64,000 nucleotides of DNA from Thermoplasmatales archaeon I-plasma (GCA_001856825.1 ATMD01000004.1:62001-126000); one strand, 5' to 3'. Positions 35,851-44,759 are shown, counted from the first letter of the stretch. A program made the numbers and translations. Notes: generated by a model from the letters alone, not told the origin.

Positions 35851-35989
35851 GGGCGCATGGGGTAGTCAGGCATCCTAGCGGGCTCCAGTTAGGGTTTGAT
35901 TAAATGTGGGTCATCTGATGTTGATGATAAACTGGAGCGATGACCCTAAGAGATACCCGCAGATCTGGGTTCAAATCCCAGTGCGCCCA
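35851..35989 (+). tRNA. tRNA-Trp (CCA) with a 66-nt intron
   Basis: The acceptor GGGCGCA pairs with TGCGCCC, discriminator A at 35989. The T-arm is CTGGG-TTCAAAT-CCCAG and the anticodon stem GCGGG/CCCGC. The anticodon CCA is at 35885-35887. The intron follows position 37, about 35889-35954. It contains a perfect GGGTCAT...ATGACCC stem (35908-35914 with 35939-35945) and box-like elements CTGA and TGATGA (35914-35928), recalling the archaeal tRNA-Trp introns that act as box C/D guides for methylation of the same pre-tRNA. The outer C and D boxes are poor matches, so guide function is not assured. Confidence 0.93.
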
Positions 35990-36088
35990 CTGAAATTTAA
36001 GTTATTGCAAAGTAGGATTTTATATTGACAATTTTTACTCCATAATATACAGGTAGACTATATTGTACAAGTAAATCCTGGAATTACA

Positions 36089-36529
36089 ATGCATCGGAAC
36101 GGAAAGAGGAAAACCCAATCGTCAATGAAAACCGTTGATATTAATGGCAAAAAGCCTGAATATTCTGCAGTCAGTTATGATGAAACTCACCGATGGCAGA
36201 TAGAGAAACTGGGAATTATTAGAAGTCTAATCAAACTTGCTGAACCTGATGTGATTGAAGAGATTAAATGGAGAAGACCTAACAACCCAGATGGAGTCAT
36301 TGTATGGTCCCTTTCAGGCATTATATGTACTGGTGAAATTTACAAGAACCATTTAAGGATCACATTTCACCGGGGTGCCTTTATCGATGACCCGGATAGG
36401 CTATTCAATTCGGGTACAGAAGGGAGAACCTTCAGGGCTATAGTGGTCAAAGAGGAGGACAGAATCAATGAACCTGCCTTCATTAATCTGGTGAGGAGAG
36501 CAATACTGCTTAACTCAAAGAAGAAGTGA
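36089..36529 (+). CDS. DUF1801-domain protein
   Basis: 146 residues with the YdhG-like DUF1801 pattern: EPDVIEEIKWRRPNNPDGVIVW, ICTGEIYKNHLRITFHRGA, LFNSGTEGRTFRAIVVKEED, then a closing helix LVRRAILLN. The domain is common in bacteria and has no established biochemical role (some members resemble iron-chaperone frataxin folds). The first 12 residues are basic and may be untranslated, with Met13 as an alternative start. Mostly bacterial distribution hints at transfer. Stands alone behind tRNA-Trp. Confidence 0.85.
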   Translation: MHRNGKRKTQSSMKTVDINGKKPEYSAVSYDETHRWQIEKLGIIRSLIKLAEPDVIEEIKWRRPNNPDGVIVWSLSGIICTGEIYKNHLRITFHRGAFIDDPDRLFNSGTEGRTFRAIVVKEEDRINEPAFINLVRRAILLNSKKK

Positions 36530-36573
36530 ACTGCGTTGAAATGACAATCACTTCCTTGCTACACATCACATTA

Positions 36574-36866
36574 TCAATGCCTATACTTGAGTGTTGCTTT
36601 TCTGAAATTGACCTGTTCCTTCCTTTTACTGTGAGCTACTTCGTCCTCATCCCCATCAGTATTTGATTTGATCAATTTCAGCACCATCTTATAGGGTTCT
36701 TCAGAGAACCCCTGTATTACTATCCCCATGGATAACTCCCTCCCAGTGATTCAGGTAGTTCAAAATCTGCCCTTGTACTTTGTATAAGGTCCCTTGCTAG
36801 TTCTTCCCCAAATTTACCTAATCTCAACCTTCCTAATACTCTCGATTTGGCACTAATTCTTACCAC
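36574..36866 (-). pseudogene. Possible small gene or frameshifted remnant in two overlapping frames
   Basis: On the minus strand a GTG-started frame of 48 codons (36720-36866; ...KFGEELARDLIQSTRADF...) overlaps by 10 nt an ATG-started frame of 51 codons (36574-36729; MGIVIQGFSEEPYKMVLKLI...). Both have helix-like, charged content, and together they would make one protein of about 95 residues with a single frameshift near 36725. No family recognised. The rest of the 436-nt space between the DUF1801 and winged-helix genes shows nothing else. Confidence 0.3.
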
Positions 36867-36965
36867 CAGCGTCAGGTATATTCATTTCTGATTATAGAAT
36901 GTTATCCATTACCTAATCTATAATACAAGATTACTCATTATTTAGTGCGTAATTAATATTGATAC

Positions 36966-37244
36966 ATGGCATTGGTTAAGGCACTGGAGACGCAGTCTGG
37001 TGCTATGCGCCTACTTCTATATCTACTGAAGGGACCGTCTTATGTGACCCTTATATTGAAGGAAACGGATATACCTAACATTCAGCTATTGAGGTCAATA
37101 GAATTGCTCTTAGACCTTAAGCTGATTCAGAAGAAAGTGGACACCACCACCTACCCCAAAAGGAATATCATCTCTCTAACCAACAAGGGAAAGCAAATTG
37201 CACAGAAGGTCAAAGAAATAGAGCTGCTTCTCAAGGAACCATAG
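36966..37244 (+). CDS. Small winged-helix DNA-binding protein
   Basis: 92 residues with the MarR/PadR-like winged helix pattern: a first helix region MRLLLYLLKGPSYVTLILKET, a recognition helix NIQLLRSIELLLDLKLIQKK, a wing TYPKRNIISLTNKG and a C-terminal dimerisation-like helix. Probable transcription regulator with unknown target. Two nucleotides separate its end from the convergent small gene. TATA-like ATTAATATT lies just upstream, so the mRNA may be leaderless. Confidence 0.75.
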   Translation: MALVKALETQSGAMRLLLYLLKGPSYVTLILKETDIPNIQLLRSIELLLDLKLIQKKVDTTTYPKRNIISLTNKGKQIAQKVKEIELLLKEP

Positions 37245-37246
37245 GA

Positions 37247-37474
37247 CTAATCCTCGTGGTAATAATTGTCTATCAGTTCGATTTCTCTCTGAAGGTTCCT
37301 TGCCCTTTCAAATGCCAGACGTGATATGATGAGCGACATCTTGTCCCTATAGACCTTGATCAGGTCCTCCCTGGATCTTGTTTCCTTCACACTTTCCCAA
37401 AAAGTTGTCAGATCGAGATCATACTGGTCGCGTCGTCCGGTTATATACTCCTTGTCTATATTCCCCTCCCTCAT
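37247..37474 (-). CDS. Small charged helical hypothetical protein
   Basis: 75 residues from the ATG at 37474; a TTG three codons earlier is the alternative. Rich in charged residues and helical (DLTTFWESVKETRSREDLIKV, then RLAFERARNLQREIELIDNYY). A TATA-like ATTAATATA about 25 nt before the ATG predicts a leaderless mRNA and favours this start. No family recognised. Its convergent partner is the winged-helix protein; a functional link is possible but not shown. Confidence 0.6.
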   Translation of the reverse strand: MREGNIDKEYITGRRDQYDLDLTTFWESVKETRSREDLIKVYRDKMSLIISRLAFERARNLQREIELIDNYYHED

Positions 37475-37715
37475 GCTACTCAATTAATATCTAATCGCGT
37501 ATATTAATACTTTTTCCGAACTGCATGAAATGAAAAAAATGAATAAATGAATTGCGAGACTATTCATTCAACTTGATTTGTAAGTATTATATCAAACAGC
37601 GTAGATTGTTCAATCTTCCCAGACAGGATGCAGTTCCTCATTTTAAATGGGACAATTGTCTAATCTTTCGATGCTTGTACCATAATGCTTATGACCATTT
37701 CTGAATCCTTATTTT

Positions 37716-37892
37716 ATGGCAATAGCAGCAATAGGAATTGCAAAGGGACTAGCTATAGCGGCTGGTGTAACAGGGAGCGTAGTAGCAGCAGCTCATGTGG
37801 GGAACCTTGTTGGGTTGACAAACGCCTTTAGTCACGTACCAACGTGGACGCACGCACATTCTGTGATATCGAATCTTATGCAGAAACGCTAA
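37716..37892 (+). CDS. Gly/Ala-rich 58-residue small hydrophobic peptide
   Basis: An intact frame of 58 codons. Residues 2-30 are strongly hydrophobic with small residues at helix spacing (GIAKGLAIAAGVTGSVVAA), a glycine-zipper-like membrane segment. Residues 27-51 are His-rich with one Trp (VPTWTHAHSV), and the end is basic (MQKR). There is no secretion signal cleavage site and no Cys. No ribosome binding site is visible; a TATA-like CTTATGA region lies about 25 nt upstream, so the mRNA could be leaderless. No family recognised. It could be a small membrane protein, toxin-like peptide or bacteriocin-like peptide. None of these is shown. Confidence 0.5.
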   Translation: MAIAAIGIAKGLAIAAGVTGSVVAAAHVGNLVGLTNAFSHVPTWTHAHSVISNLMQKR

Positions 37893-38132
37893 AATTTTCC
37901 TGTCGCGGCTTTGTATCCTGTGACAGTCAAGTTTTCCCATGAGGTAGTTAATTGGCTATTTCTTTTATTTTTATTTTGCCATTCATTTCTTTAATATCAA
38001 CCTTTTACTTTATAGAAATACGATGCATCTGAACTTATTGATAACTTGCGCAAGTCTGTTAATTTCTGTCATACAAGTTATCATTAGAGATTCAATGCCA
38101 CGGATGAGAGGTGAATTTCTTAATTTTCCTAT

Positions 38133-39290
38133 CTAGTCTGATTTCAACAGTACTTCCTCCGCTGGGGCCAGCCCAGATCCAGGCCTGATATTTTTTCCTC
38201 CTTTATTTAGCGCTCTCTCGATTGCACTTAGTGACAACAGTACCTCAGTTGAGTTGATGCTTCCCATATGACCGATCCTGAAATATTTACCTGCAATATC
38301 TCTGATCAACCCGGAAGCGAAAACTACACCCAAATTCTCTGCGTCTGACAGGAATCTTTTCGATTCCACTCCTTCAGGGAGATATACTGCTGACACTGTA
38401 TTAGCGAACGATTTCTTTGCCATAATTTCTAGCCCCATGCCTTCTATTCCGGCCCTCAGTGCTGAAGACATTAGCCTATGTCTGGTAATTCTCTTCTCCA
38501 TCCCTTCACTGAGTATGTTTGACAGGCTCACCCTTAGAGCATTTATCAGGTTTACATTTGGAGTGCCAAAATAACCACCCTTCGAAGCAAGCACACCTTT
38601 AGATACCGCCTCCCACTTCCTCAGATCCGAGAAGAATGTAAGCGGTTTTACCTTTGCCATCCTCTCCAGTGCCCTCTTCCCGGCAACACCCACTGCTAGA
38701 CCTGGAGGTGTACCAAGTGCCTTCTGTGATGCAGTAAACGCGACGTCGATACCCCATTTCATGTCGAATTCCTCGCCGCCAACTGAGCAGACACCGTCCA
38801 CCACAAGCAGCGTTTCGGATCCCCTGGCAGCTTCGGCTATCTTCCTGACGTTGTTCCTCACTCCCGTACTGGTGTCAACATGAGTCACTGTCATCAGCTC
38901 ATACTCGTTAGTCTCCAGCTTTTCCTTTATGACTCCAGGATCGGCAGCTTCCCCGAGAGGAGGCCTGATCTGCTCTATCTTGTCGGTGAACCTCGAGAAC
39001 AGGTCTACAAACCTGTCTCCAAAATAGCCCGTATTGACAACAAGCACTTTTGAATCCCTTTTTATGAAGTTGACAGTTGAAACCTCCATCCCAAGCGTCC
39101 CGGAACCAGATATGATAAAAGGCAGTGAGTCAGTAACATCAGAACCGAAGATCGTGGACACATTCTCGAGAACTTCCCTGTAGATTGATATGAATTCAGG
39201 AGACGTATGCGAGATTGTTGGCAGTGACATTGCGTTCAGTACATTGCTTTCATATTCAATTGGGCCAGGTATCATCAGCAACTTTCTCAT
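38133..39290 (-). CDS. Class V aminotransferase (alanine/serine-glyoxylate type)
   Basis: A 385-residue PLP enzyme that transfers the amino group of serine or alanine to glyoxylate or pyruvate. It starts MIPGPIEYESNV, typical of the family. The PLP lysine is in FTASQKALGTPPGLAVG, and the aspartate that binds the pyridine nitrogen is in LVVDGVCSVGG. The C-terminal small domain includes FRIGHMGSI, the usual substrate Arg region. Homologues also include phosphonate-pathway and purine-catabolism enzymes, so the amino donor is unresolved. Serine-to-hydroxypyruvate conversion would feed the glycerate kinase nearby, which is inference. Confidence 0.92.
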   Translation of the reverse strand: MRKLLMIPGPIEYESNVLNAMSLPTISHTSPEFISIYREVLENVSTIFGSDVTDSLPFIISGSGTLGMEVSTVNFIKRDSKVLVVNTGYFGDRFVDLFSRFTDKIEQIRPPLGEAADPGVIKEKLETNEYELMTVTHVDTSTGVRNNVRKIAEAARGSETLLVVDGVCSVGGEEFDMKWGIDVAFTASQKALGTPPGLAVGVAGKRALERMAKVKPLTFFSDLRKWEAVSKGVLASKGGYFGTPNVNLINALRVSLSNILSEGMEKRITRHRLMSSALRAGIEGMGLEIMAKKSFANTVSAVYLPEGVESKRFLSDAENLGVVFASGLIRDIAGKYFRIGHMGSINSTEVLLSLSAIERALNKGGKNIRPGSGLAPAEEVLLKSD

Positions 39291-39411
39291 ATCTGAGATA
39301 TTCCTACCCTGTTATTTTACGTTTTCATTTTTCGTGCAAAGTGACTTCATTGGATAATTTGTGCTGGCACTAAAGCCATGAATTTTGGGCGTATTGCGCA
39401 CCATTCAAAAT

Positions 39412-40059
39412 CTACAACTGGTCATGCCTGAAACAAGATGTTATGTGGTCATTCACCAGACCTACAGCCTGCATGTAAGAATAACATATCGTTGGCCCCA
39501 CAAACCTGAATCCTCTCCTCATCAGGTCCTTACTCATACAGACAGAAACGTCTGTCTGTGCAGGTATAAGCAGGAGCGTCGACCAATTGTTCTTTACCCT
39601 TCTTCCACCCACGAATTTCCATATATAACTGTCGAAAGTCCCGAACTCCCCCCTTATCTTCAGGAATGCCCTTGCATTTGCGACTACTGATTCTATCTTT
39701 AGTCTATTCCTTATTATCCCTTTCGTAACCAGCAACTCGTTGACCTTCCTTCCGTCATAATTTGCAATTATTTCGAAATCGAATCCATCAAATGCCTCCC
39801 TGTAGCTCTCCCTTCTTTTAGGGACCGTCACCCAGCTCAGACCTGCCTGCGCCCCTTCCAAGACCAGGAATTCAAAGAGGGTCTTATCTTCATGAACCGG
39901 CACCCCCCATTCTCTGTCGTGGTATTCAATGAGCGAGGCGTCTCCGGAGGCCCACCCGCATCTGATTTTCTCTGAATTCACTTTGACATAATTTGGTTTC
40001 ACTGCTCTAACCAATCTGTAATCAGAAGATAAAATGTACTTAGAGGGCGCAATATTCAA
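39412..40059 (-). CDS. tag: DNA-3-methyladenine glycosylase I
   Basis: Excises 3-methyladenine from alkylated DNA. It has the Tag family start RCGWASGDASLIEYHDREWG, the helix-hairpin-helix region (FEFLVLEGAQAGLSWVTV) and the end VNDHITSCFRH. The four zinc ligands of the Tag family (Cys and His at the front, His and Cys at the back) are all present. The frame starts with TTG in a 4-nt overlap with the upstream dph6-like stop. The GTG at 39981 (VNSEKIRCGW) would give 189 residues, the typical family length. Same transcript as the Dph6-like gene. Tag is mainly bacterial, so acquisition is possible. Confidence 0.92.
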   Translation of the reverse strand: MNIAPSKYILSSDYRLVRAVKPNYVKVNSEKIRCGWASGDASLIEYHDREWGVPVHEDKTLFEFLVLEGAQAGLSWVTVPKRRESYREAFDGFDFEIIANYDGRKVNELLVTKGIIRNRLKIESVVANARAFLKIRGEFGTFDSYIWKFVGGRRVKNNWSTLLLIPAQTDVSVCMSKDLMRRGFRFVGPTICYSYMQAVGLVNDHITSCFRHDQL

Positions 40060-40724
40060 TCGGGAAGGATGTCTGCAAAATAGAAGTTATCCCTTAGCAC
40101 TGTCTCCCCTTTCTTGACAGGAATGGGAGCGCTGAATATCGGTCCCTCATAGACGAATGTGTGGAATTCTCCATTCTCCCCGCACGGGTCCACCCCCTGG
40201 GGAAGGGATGAAATGAAATCTTCATCAAACTCCCTGCCTGCGAACTCCCCTCCAAGTTTCCGTGGGTCTACTGTGCAGACTATAGCCCTGAAGCCGGACT
40301 TTATGAAATATCTGGCAAGGTCCAGAGTATTCTCTTTCCAGAGCGGGAAAATGCATGTCATCCCGGTACCCGCCATCCTGTCTTCCCTGTATTTTCTAAT
40401 GTCTTCCAGGAACAAGTCCCCAAATGCGATTGTCCTTATCCCCTCATCAAGGTATTTGCCTATTTTCTCTTTCATCACGCTCTCATACTCCTTGTTGTTT
40501 GCACCTTTTGATATGTAGGTTATGTCTGGTTCAACAGACGCCCTTCTCGCCTGCTCCAGTAATAATTCCTTTTTTACCCCGTGCATGCTTATTCTGTCAA
40601 AATCCCTGGTAACAGTTGTGAGGAGGTATCTCACTTCATACTTCTTCTCATTGAGTAGCCTGTACAAGGCCAGAGAGCTATCTTTTCCCCCGCTCCAGGA
40701 CAGGACCAGCTGGTTTTTATCCAT
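40056..40724 (-). CDS. dph6: Dph6-like ATP-dependent ligase (diphthine-ammonia ligase family)
   Basis: 222 residues of the PP-loop/N-type ATP pyrophosphatase fold: SGGKDSS at 11-17, then AFGDLFLEDIRKYRE and the family-specific GVDPCGENGEFHTFVYEGP. Dph6 completes diphthamide on elongation factor 2. Archaeal homologues of this length are generally assigned to that step, but close paralogues with other roles exist. The gene overlaps tag by 4 nt, so they are cotranscribed. Divergent from the YtcJ-like gene. Confidence 0.88.
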   Translation of the reverse strand: MDKNQLVLSWSGGKDSSLALYRLLNEKKYEVRYLLTTVTRDFDRISMHGVKKELLLEQARRASVEPDITYISKGANNKEYESVMKEKIGKYLDEGIRTIAFGDLFLEDIRKYREDRMAGTGMTCIFPLWKENTLDLARYFIKSGFRAIVCTVDPRKLGGEFAGREFDEDFISSLPQGVDPCGENGEFHTFVYEGPIFSAPIPVKKGETVLRDNFYFADILPD

Positions 40725-40822
40725 CCATCACCAAATTCGATAATGGAAATTAATCCTTCGTGCCTTTCGTGGACTAAATTTCAAACAGCGCAAATTCTTT
40801 TCAGGTAAAATCACTGTTTGTT

Positions 40823-42388
40823 ATGGACGGTAAGGGGGCAATAAAGCTATTTTACAATGGGTCCATTTACACAAAATTTGACAAGAAGTCTCCTGTGGAA
40901 TCTATCGTGGTAAAGGGAGACAGGATTACATTTTATGGCACGTCGGAAGAGTCCATGAAGAGATACGCAACCATAGCTGAACAGATAATAAACTTGGAGG
41001 AGAAGGTCGTTTTCCCTGGCTTTGTCGATTCACATCTTCATCTCGATGACCTAGGCAGCTCACTTACATATCTCGACCTGCGTGGAACCGATTCAATTGT
41101 GGAACTGAAGGAGAGGCTCCGTAGTTATAGGTCAAGAAACCCGGGTGCAAGGGTTATCATAGGAATGGGGTGGGACCAGGAATCTTTCTCGGAAGGCAGG
41201 TGGCCAGAGCGATCAGACTTGGATGGAATCGTAAACGACGTTCCGGTTTTTCTTGAGAGATTCTGTGAACATGCTGGAGTGGTTAATTCAAAGATGCTAG
41301 ATAGGCTGGAATCAGTTTCATTTCCTGAGAAGGTGCTTCCACGCTCCCGTGACGGGAGACCAAATGGAATTGTCAAGGAGGAGGCAGCATCCTACTTCAA
41401 GAAAGTGGCTCACGACCTGATCGGGAATGAGGTTGGTAATCTTTCTGTTGCATCCAATTATCTTCTCTCCCTTGGAATCACGTCCATCGGTTTCGTGTCG
41501 TGCGGAACAGAATCAGTGGAATACCTTGCGAATGAAGCATCAAGGATTGGAATTAGGGTCAGGGCATACATGAGGCAAGAGGAGGCCGGGGGGATAGAAG
41601 AAATGAGGATGAGAATAGGGGAGAACAGTTACCTCAAGATAAACGGGATAAAGCTCTTTGCTGACGGAGCCCTCGGTGCTGCAACAGCTGCCCTGAGGGA
41701 ACCTTACGAAGACGGTAAGGACAACAGGGGGATGTTAATAATGGATTCAGGGAGTCTGGAAAGAGAGTTCGAGAAATATGATGGCAGGAATGTTCAGTTC
41801 GCAATGCACGCTATCGGCGACAGGGGTATAGATGCTGTTATAGAGGCTGTTTCAAGCTTCGGACGTGACAGACTGGTAGAACCAAGGATAGAACACTGCA
41901 CAGTCCTTCGGGAGGATCACATCAATAGACTTAAGGAGTTGAGGATCGGCGTGTCAACCCAGCCTGCTTTCGTCATAGATGACTGGTGGGCAGTCAATAG
42001 ACTGGGAAAGGAGCGAAGCAGGCTTTCTTATCCACTTGCTACGCTTCAGAAAGAACAATTGAAAGTGGGGTTATCAACCGATTGTCCCGTAGAACCTCCC
42101 AATCCTTGGTTCACAGTGGATGCAGCAGTGAACAGAGGCGAAAGGGAAAAGAGGGAAATATTGAAATACTCAGGGGAGGAGAGGGTGAATATTTTGACAG
42201 CACTTTATTTGTACACAACGGGCTCGGCATCATTGCTGATGGACTCGGACGTTGGGTCACTTGAGGTCGGCAGTTTCGCAGATTTTATCATTCTTGACAG
42301 TGACCCTTTTGAATTGCAGGATGTGAGGAAGATACGGGTTCAGGAGACCTATGTCGGTGGTGTTTCACGATTCAGGGCCAAAAAATGA
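40823..42388 (+). CDS. YtcJ-like amidohydrolase (COG1574)
   Basis: 521 residues of the metal-dependent amidohydrolase superfamily. The HxH metal motif is in FPGFVDSHLHLDDLG. A carboxylated Lys/metal region lies in KLFADGALGAATAA, further His in AMHAIGDRG and RIEHCTV, and the catalytic Asp in LSTDCPVEPPNPW. The C-terminus has the usual beta-sandwich return (GSLEVGSFADFIILDSDPF). Family members hydrolyse amides or exo-enzyme imides; the substrate is unknown. Full length, cytoplasmic. Convergent with the glycerate kinase gene, 10 nt apart. Confidence 0.92.
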   Translation: MDGKGAIKLFYNGSIYTKFDKKSPVESIVVKGDRITFYGTSEESMKRYATIAEQIINLEEKVVFPGFVDSHLHLDDLGSSLTYLDLRGTDSIVELKERLRSYRSRNPGARVIIGMGWDQESFSEGRWPERSDLDGIVNDVPVFLERFCEHAGVVNSKMLDRLESVSFPEKVLPRSRDGRPNGIVKEEAASYFKKVAHDLIGNEVGNLSVASNYLLSLGITSIGFVSCGTESVEYLANEASRIGIRVRAYMRQEEAGGIEEMRMRIGENSYLKINGIKLFADGALGAATAALREPYEDGKDNRGMLIMDSGSLEREFEKYDGRNVQFAMHAIGDRGIDAVIEAVSSFGRDRLVEPRIEHCTVLREDHINRLKELRIGVSTQPAFVIDDWWAVNRLGKERSRLSYPLATLQKEQLKVGLSTDCPVEPPNPWFTVDAAVNRGEREKREILKYSGEERVNILTALYLYTTGSASLLMDSDVGSLEVGSFADFIILDSDPFELQDVRKIRVQETYVGGVSRFRAKK

Positions 42389-42398
42389 CATCTCTATG

Positions 42399-43706
42399 TC
42401 AACCCGTTCCTGCGTAGTAACCTACGAATATGTCTGATACATTCGTGCCTGTAGGTCCCGTAAAGAGCACATCCTGGCTCATTATGAGCGGACTGAGGCT
42501 CTCGCTCCTTGACAAGCTGTCTAGGATTAGTTTTCTATCAAGTATTCTAAATGTTTCATCATCGACTATAGCACCCATCGCATTGCTGGATCCGTCCATT
42601 CCGTCTGTACCGATACTACCGAACGCAAATTCTTCATCCTTATTCATCAAGAGCAGCACCCTCAGGGTAAGCTCAAGATTCCGCCCCCCTCTTCCATTAC
42701 CAATTCGCTTTGTGAAAGTCTCTCCGCCTCCAACAACAGTCACTGGACTGTTTGTCTTCCTGTACTCAGACCTCATCCTGTCCACCAGAAATCTGGCAAC
42801 ACTTTCCGTATTCCCCTCAATTCCCGACCCTACATCTATTCCCCTGAGACCGTGATGTTCGACCCTCTGGACGATGGATTTCACGAAATCGGAATTCCTC
42901 AGCACCACGTAGTTTTCCGACCTGTAGAAGCTCCTTCTGTATTCCTGTACCGCTCTGGGCAAAGTGCACATTTTGCCATACTTTGCAATTACACTTTCGA
43001 TCAGGTGTCTTTCCGGTTGCCTTGATGTCGGACCAGATGCAACTGTTTCCTCGTTGTCACCAGGGACATCGGAGACTATCAAGCCCAGCACCCTTGCAGG
43101 GTGTGTGAATTCCAGTAGACCTCCTCCCTTCGTCCTGGAATATAGGTAACGGGCTGCATTCAGCTCCTTTATATTAGCACCGTTACGCATAAGGCAGTTG
43201 ACGGTCTCATTGTATCTGCTAAGTTCCACACCCTCCCTGAGGATTTCGAACAACGACGAACCACCCCCGGAAATGAGAACTATTACAACGTCATCCTTTG
43301 TGAGCCCACTGAGCAATTCAAAAATCTTTTTGGAACTTTCTATAGATTCCTTTCCCAGTAACGGATGATTGCCTGGCAGGAATGGAGGTTCAAATTTTTC
43401 CCCTTCAGTCAACGGCAGTATGACCCCCGCACGTGATATTATTTCTCCAAAGAATTTCTTTGCACCTCTATACATTCCTCTGCCGGCCTTCCCGAACCCT
43501 ATTATCCTCAATTCTCCATCAAAATCGCCAAGGGGGAGCTGTTTCAGAAAGGAATATACCCTTATATCAGGTGAATTTTGTTCAAATGCGTAGTCTATGG
43601 ACTCCACAAGCACATCCCTCACGGGAGATCCCCTGAACCCTCTGGCCTGACCCAGAATTTCCACAGATAGCCATATCTCTGGATTAAAATATTTAACCAT
43701 ATACAT
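42399..43706 (-). CDS. Glycerate 2-kinase (MOFRL family)
   Basis: Phosphorylates glycerate to 2-phosphoglycerate, the last dedicated step of the non-phosphorylative Entner-Doudoroff pathway known from Thermoplasma and Picrophilus. It has 435 residues. The N-terminal kinase domain includes IIGFGKAGRGMYRGA and VVLISGGGSSLFE, with GLIVSDVPGDNEETVASGP. The C-terminal MOFRL domain includes GGGETFTKRIGNGRGGRNLELTLR and FGSIGTDGMDGSSNAMGA. Two starts are possible (43706 and 43700). The divergent amidohydrolase start is only 11 nt away, so the two promoters lie inside each other's coding regions. Confidence 0.93.
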   Translation of the reverse strand: MYMVKYFNPEIWLSVEILGQARGFRGSPVRDVLVESIDYAFEQNSPDIRVYSFLKQLPLGDFDGELRIIGFGKAGRGMYRGAKKFFGEIISRAGVILPLTEGEKFEPPFLPGNHPLLGKESIESSKKIFELLSGLTKDDVVIVLISGGGSSLFEILREGVELSRYNETVNCLMRNGANIKELNAARYLYSRTKGGGLLEFTHPARVLGLIVSDVPGDNEETVASGPTSRQPERHLIESVIAKYGKMCTLPRAVQEYRRSFYRSENYVVLRNSDFVKSIVQRVEHHGLRGIDVGSGIEGNTESVARFLVDRMRSEYRKTNSPVTVVGGGETFTKRIGNGRGGRNLELTLRVLLLMNKDEEFAFGSIGTDGMDGSSNAMGAIVDDETFRILDRKLILDSLSRSESLSPLIMSQDVLFTGPTGTNVSDIFVGYYAGTG

Positions 43707-43717
43707 AATCGGAAAGA

Positions 43718-44759
43718 GTGAAAGACTTCGTAATAAGTGGTTCAGTATTCCATGGCGGAGAGATGAAGAAAGGCACGTTCAGCACATTGAAGGGGAAATT
43801 TGTAGACGATTCTACGCCATCGAACATGGAGGGGACGCTGATAAGTGCACCCATTAATTTCCACACTCATCTCGGTGACTCCTTTATCGGAACTGAGCCA
43901 GAAGGGGACATCGAGGACATAGTTGGTCCGGGTGGCTTCAAGATAAGGGCACTGGACGAAGCTAAACCATCACTTATAAAATCATACATTGTGAAGTCTG
44001 TTGACTTCATGAGGGAAAGGGGTACAGCAGCCTTCTTTGATTTCAGGGAGTCTGGAATCAAGGGTCTGCGCCTAGCTCCCAGGTTAGATGGCATAACTGG
44101 TTTCTTCCTTACAAGACCTAACACCCCCCAGGAGATCGACCCATTGATTGACCGTTCCGCGGGATTCGGGATGAGCGCCATTTCTGATTACGATTTCAGT
44201 TACCTTGAGGGTCTTTCCAAAGCCGCGCACGGCGAAGGAAAGGCTGTTTGCACTTCATTTCAGCGAGAACAAGAGGGAGAACGTGAAGCGTCTCATTGCA
44301 CTGGGACCTGATTTTGTGATCCACTGTATAGAGGCATCTGACAGCGACCTTGATGAACTTAGGAGGCGGGATATTCCGGTTTCAATAACTCCAAGATCCA
44401 ATATTTTCCATGGCAAGAGACCCGATTACTCTCGACTCTTCAGGAGAGGATTGACAGTTACTCTTGGAACGGACAACGTATTCATAACTGAACCAGACAT
44501 ACTTGCAGAAGCGGAGTTCCTCTACAGATACCAGAGAAAATTGAACAGGTTAAGCCCTGAACAGGTGCTTTCGGCAATTACGGACAACCCGAGGATTGTG
44601 ATGAAGAAACTCAACATCAAGATGAATGAAGAAAAATTCCTCTTTTTCCCAAATGAATTTCTAACCCCTTACCAGCTGGTTACAAGGCCTAACTATTTCC
44701 CCAAAATACTGATTATCAAGAGGAGAGATGGGATAACCTTTTTTCCCAGTAAACATTGA
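43718..44759 (+). pseudogene. Amidohydrolase / nucleobase-deaminase-like protein, frameshifted
   Basis: Amidohydrolase-superfamily protein of about 346 residues when joined. The first frame has the HxH metal motif INFHTHLGDS and runs to about 44311. The second begins in effect at RLFALHFSENKRENVKRL, and holds the later metal ligands (VIHCIEASD and LTVTLGTDNVF). The switch is at the AAA run 44239-44241: one base fewer gives a continuous HGEGRLFALHFSE. The second frame overlaps rpa by 4 nt. It has a GTG start with GGAAAGA upstream. Either a real +1 mutation or a homopolymer sequencing error. Relatives are annotated as cytosine deaminase or S-adenosylhomocysteine deaminase-like; the reaction is not assignable. 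Confidence 0.75.
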
